Of a stretch of 7,336 bases of DNA, positions 6,073-7,336 are shown piece by piece. Each line of letters begins with the position of its first letter. Within the stretch, counting starts at the first letter, position 1. The notes beneath the pieces are model-generated. The model saw only the letters and a list, made by a program, of their open reading frames with translations. It was not told the DNA's origin and ran no database searches. The DNA comes from DATKMG01 sp035541995. GTDB lineage: Bacteria > Acidobacteriota > Terriglobia > Versatilivoradales > Versatilivoraceae. Location of the stretch: the NCBI GenBank assembly GCA_035541995.1, contig DATKMG010000093.1:1-7336 (forward strand). Direction: 5' to 3'. Position numbers and translations under genes: made by a program.

Positions 6073-6988
6073 TGGTTTCCTCCATCGCTTTGAGAAAGAT
6101 ATCTTCCAGTGAATCCCGCTTGTGATGCAGGCGTCGAATCTGAATGCGGCGTTCCGCGGCAAGCAGGTATAAGTCCTTGATCTCGGCCTGTGGAGGGAGG
6201 ATCATCTTGATCCTGCGGTTTCCGTTGACTGCACACCGGCATCCCATTTTTTCCAGTGCGGCCAGAAACGTTCCGTCGTCACCCCACGTTTCGATTTCAA
6301 GGAACCTGCGATTAGCCCGGCGCTCCTCCTCCAAGTTGCAGCACGCTCGAATTTCCCCGCCTTTCAGAATTAAGACCTCTTCACAGCATTCCTCAACGTC
6401 TTGGAGGAGATGAGAGGAGAGTATCAAATGGAGCTTGCCACTATTCCGGATCTCTCGAATCAGCCGAAGCATCCGCTGACGGGCCGGCGGATCCAGCCCG
6501 TTTGTCGGTTCGTCCAGGAATAGAAGCCGGGGCCCGTGGACGATGGCCTGTGCCAGCTTAGCAAGCTGCTTCATACCCAAAGAATAGGTGCCCAACTCGC
6601 GGTATCGCGCTTCTCCCAAACCAACATAAAAGAGAGCTTCATGAGAACGTTCCAAAGCCTCCCGCGCCGGTAAACCCGATAGTTCTGCCATCAGGCGGAG
6701 AAACTGCACTGCAGTCATGCGGGCGATAAATGAGTCTGTTTCCGGCATGTAGCCGATAAGGGATCGGACGGATCTGACATTTCCGCGGATATCCATGCCA
6801 AATATCCGCGCCGTTCCCTTTGCTGGAGCGTGAAACCCAAGCAGAGTGTGGATCAGAGTGGTCTTTCCTGCCCCATTGGGACCCAATAGGCCAATCGCCC
6901 TACCGGCCAGGGAGGTATTCAACTTCTTCAGAATAGTTCGTGGGCCAAACTGAACTGATAGGTCCTCTAGTTCGATGAATGGATCCAT
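6059..6988 (-). CDS. ABC-2-type transporter ATP-binding protein (ATPase A)
   Basis: A 309-residue nucleotide-binding subunit, the first ABC gene of the cluster. Motifs from the ATG at 6988: Walker A GPNGAGKTT at 36-44; Q-loop position reading GYMPETD, with Glu83 in place of Gln; signature YSLGM at 135-139; Walker B LLFLDEPTNGLDP at 155-167 with catalytic Glu160; H-loop His193 (SSHLL). The C-terminal part ends in DSLEDIFLKAMEE, a common closing motif of exporter-type ATPases. The frame is open back to an ATG at 7162, but the added 58 residues are of low complexity and look untranslated. The start at 6988 (MDPFIELEDLSVQFG) matches family N-termini, though no strong Shine-Dalgarno precedes it. 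Its 3' end overlaps permease A by 14 bases. It differs enough from ATPase B that the two could sit as a heterodimer on permeases A and B. Confidence 0.92.
   Translation of the reverse strand: MDPFIELEDLSVQFGPRTILKKLNTSLAGRAIGLLGPNGAGKTTLIHTLLGFHAPAKGTARIFGMDIRGNVRSVRSLIGYMPETDSFIARMTAVQFLRLMAELSGLPAREALERSHEALFYVGLGEARYRELGTYSLGMKQLAKLAQAIVHGPRLLFLDEPTNGLDPPARQRMLRLIREIRNSGKLHLILSSHLLQDVEECCEEVLILKGGEIRACCNLEEERRANRRFLEIETWGDDGTFLAALEKMGCRCAVNGNRRIKMILPPQAEIKDLYLLAAERRIQIRRLHHKRDSLEDIFLKAMEETNGSL
6079..6083 (-). promoter_or_regulatory. Shine-Dalgarno GGAGG for permease A, inside ATPase A
   Basis: Minus-strand GGAGG lies six bases before the ATG at 6072 and within the coding sequence of ATPase A, about 20 bases before its stop. 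It decides the permease start and the overlapping gene arrangement. Confidence 0.8.
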
Positions 6989-7032
6989 AAAGTTCTGACC
7001 CGTGCTTTCAAGAAAATGATCCGGCGATGGGG

Positions 7033-7054
7033 AAAATATCGCCGAAGGCGCGAT
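7033..7054 (-). terminator. Possible intrinsic terminator between the edge gene and ATPase A
   Basis: On the minus strand, ATCG..CC-TTC-GGCGAT forms a six-pair stem with a two-base bulge (7038-7054), followed by ATTTT (ending at 7033). It lies in the 180-base gap after the edge gene's stop. If real, it would separate transcription of the edge gene from the ABC genes, or attenuate it. The stem is short, so this is tentative. Confidence 0.3.
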
Positions 7055-7168
7055 GCCTGCCCCACTCTCGACTGAAGCTCCCCCAAGACTCCCTTCGGTG
7101 GACTGACTCTGATGACAAGCACGGTCTCTCCACTGGCTATGAAGAAACGACCGTCTCAACATCCGAGT

Positions 7169-7336
7169 TTATTTTTCTTCCGGTTTCACCTCCGCATCCA
7201 CTCCCTTGGCGGGATGACCGAGGTGCATTAATGAATTCAGACTCAGACCGAGATAGCTCAGTTCGCCGTTACTTGCCAGAACGATCTTCTTCTCCTCAGC
7301 AAAGGCAAATATCATCGTCGGCGGAGTGTCTGCAGC
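7169..7336 (-). CDS. Unidentified protein, C-terminal 55 residues only
   Basis: A minus-strand frame is open from the right edge to TAA at 7169-7171. The visible part reads with alternating hydrophobic residues (PPTMIFAFAEEKKIVLASNG, then YLGLSLNSLMHLGH) suggestive of beta strands and a short helix. It ends in a charged, probably disordered tail rich in Lys, Glu and Pro. No helix long enough to span a membrane is visible. I do not recognise the family. It is the gene immediately upstream of ATPase A on the same strand, 180 bases away, so it may belong to the same operon or be a separate gene. The coding quality of the frame and its clean stop make it credible. Confidence 0.7.
   Translation of the reverse strand, partial: AADTPPTMIFAFAEEKKIVLASNGELSYLGLSLNSLMHLGHPAKGVDAEVKPEEK

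Noticed and set aside
6073..6162. Longer start for permease A
   Set aside because: It would overlap ATPase A by over 100 bases, whereas GGAGG sits six bases before the ATG at 6072 and MAVYKHTYQRYEG is a natural permease N-terminus.
6989..7162. N-terminal extension of ATPase A to the ATG at 7162
   Set aside because: The 58 extra residues are rich in Ser/Gly/His/Arg with no family match; ABC ATPases of this type begin a few residues before the first strand, as the ATG at 6988 gives.

Overview
This window looks like a chromosomal piece of a Gram-negative-type bacterium. Moderate GC content, the style of the two-ATPase/two-permease ABC locus and a hairpin-rich intergenic repeat make me lean towards the Acidobacteriota. 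That placement is inference from general recollection, because no marker gene is present.

Layout: (1) 2-1708, + strand, the 3' part of a PAS-GGDEF-EAL cyclic-di-GMP enzyme whose N-terminus lies before the window. (2) 1709-2184, a 476-base non-coding stretch. It holds a 139-base structured element (1805-1943) bounded by a perfect 15-bp inverted repeat and containing three internal hairpins, plus a separate 7-bp palindrome (2059-2080). (3) 2185-3285, + strand, a membrane-anchored double-Cache (dCache) sensor that ends just after its second membrane helix and has no output domain. (4) 3334-7336, - strand, convergent with the sensor: an unidentified gene running off the right edge (only its last 55 residues are visible), then ATPase A, permease A, ATPase B and permease B of an ABC-2-type transporter.

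The ABC genes are read from right to left. Permease A starts inside the 3' end of ATPase A (14-base overlap). ATPase B starts on the stop codon of permease A (TGATG). Permease B follows after a 73-base gap. The set contains two ATPases and two six-helix permeases and no binding protein, which suggests one heteromeric export or membrane-remodelling complex, or two closely linked ones. The substrate cannot be read from the sequence.

The left half is signal transduction: a c-di-GMP turnover enzyme followed by a sensor-only membrane protein. They share a strand, but a long gap with a repeat element separates them, so a functional link is only a hypothesis. I see no complete new defence or mobile system here. 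The best leads are the inverted-repeat element, the output-less sensor and the unidentified partner gene of the ABC operon.
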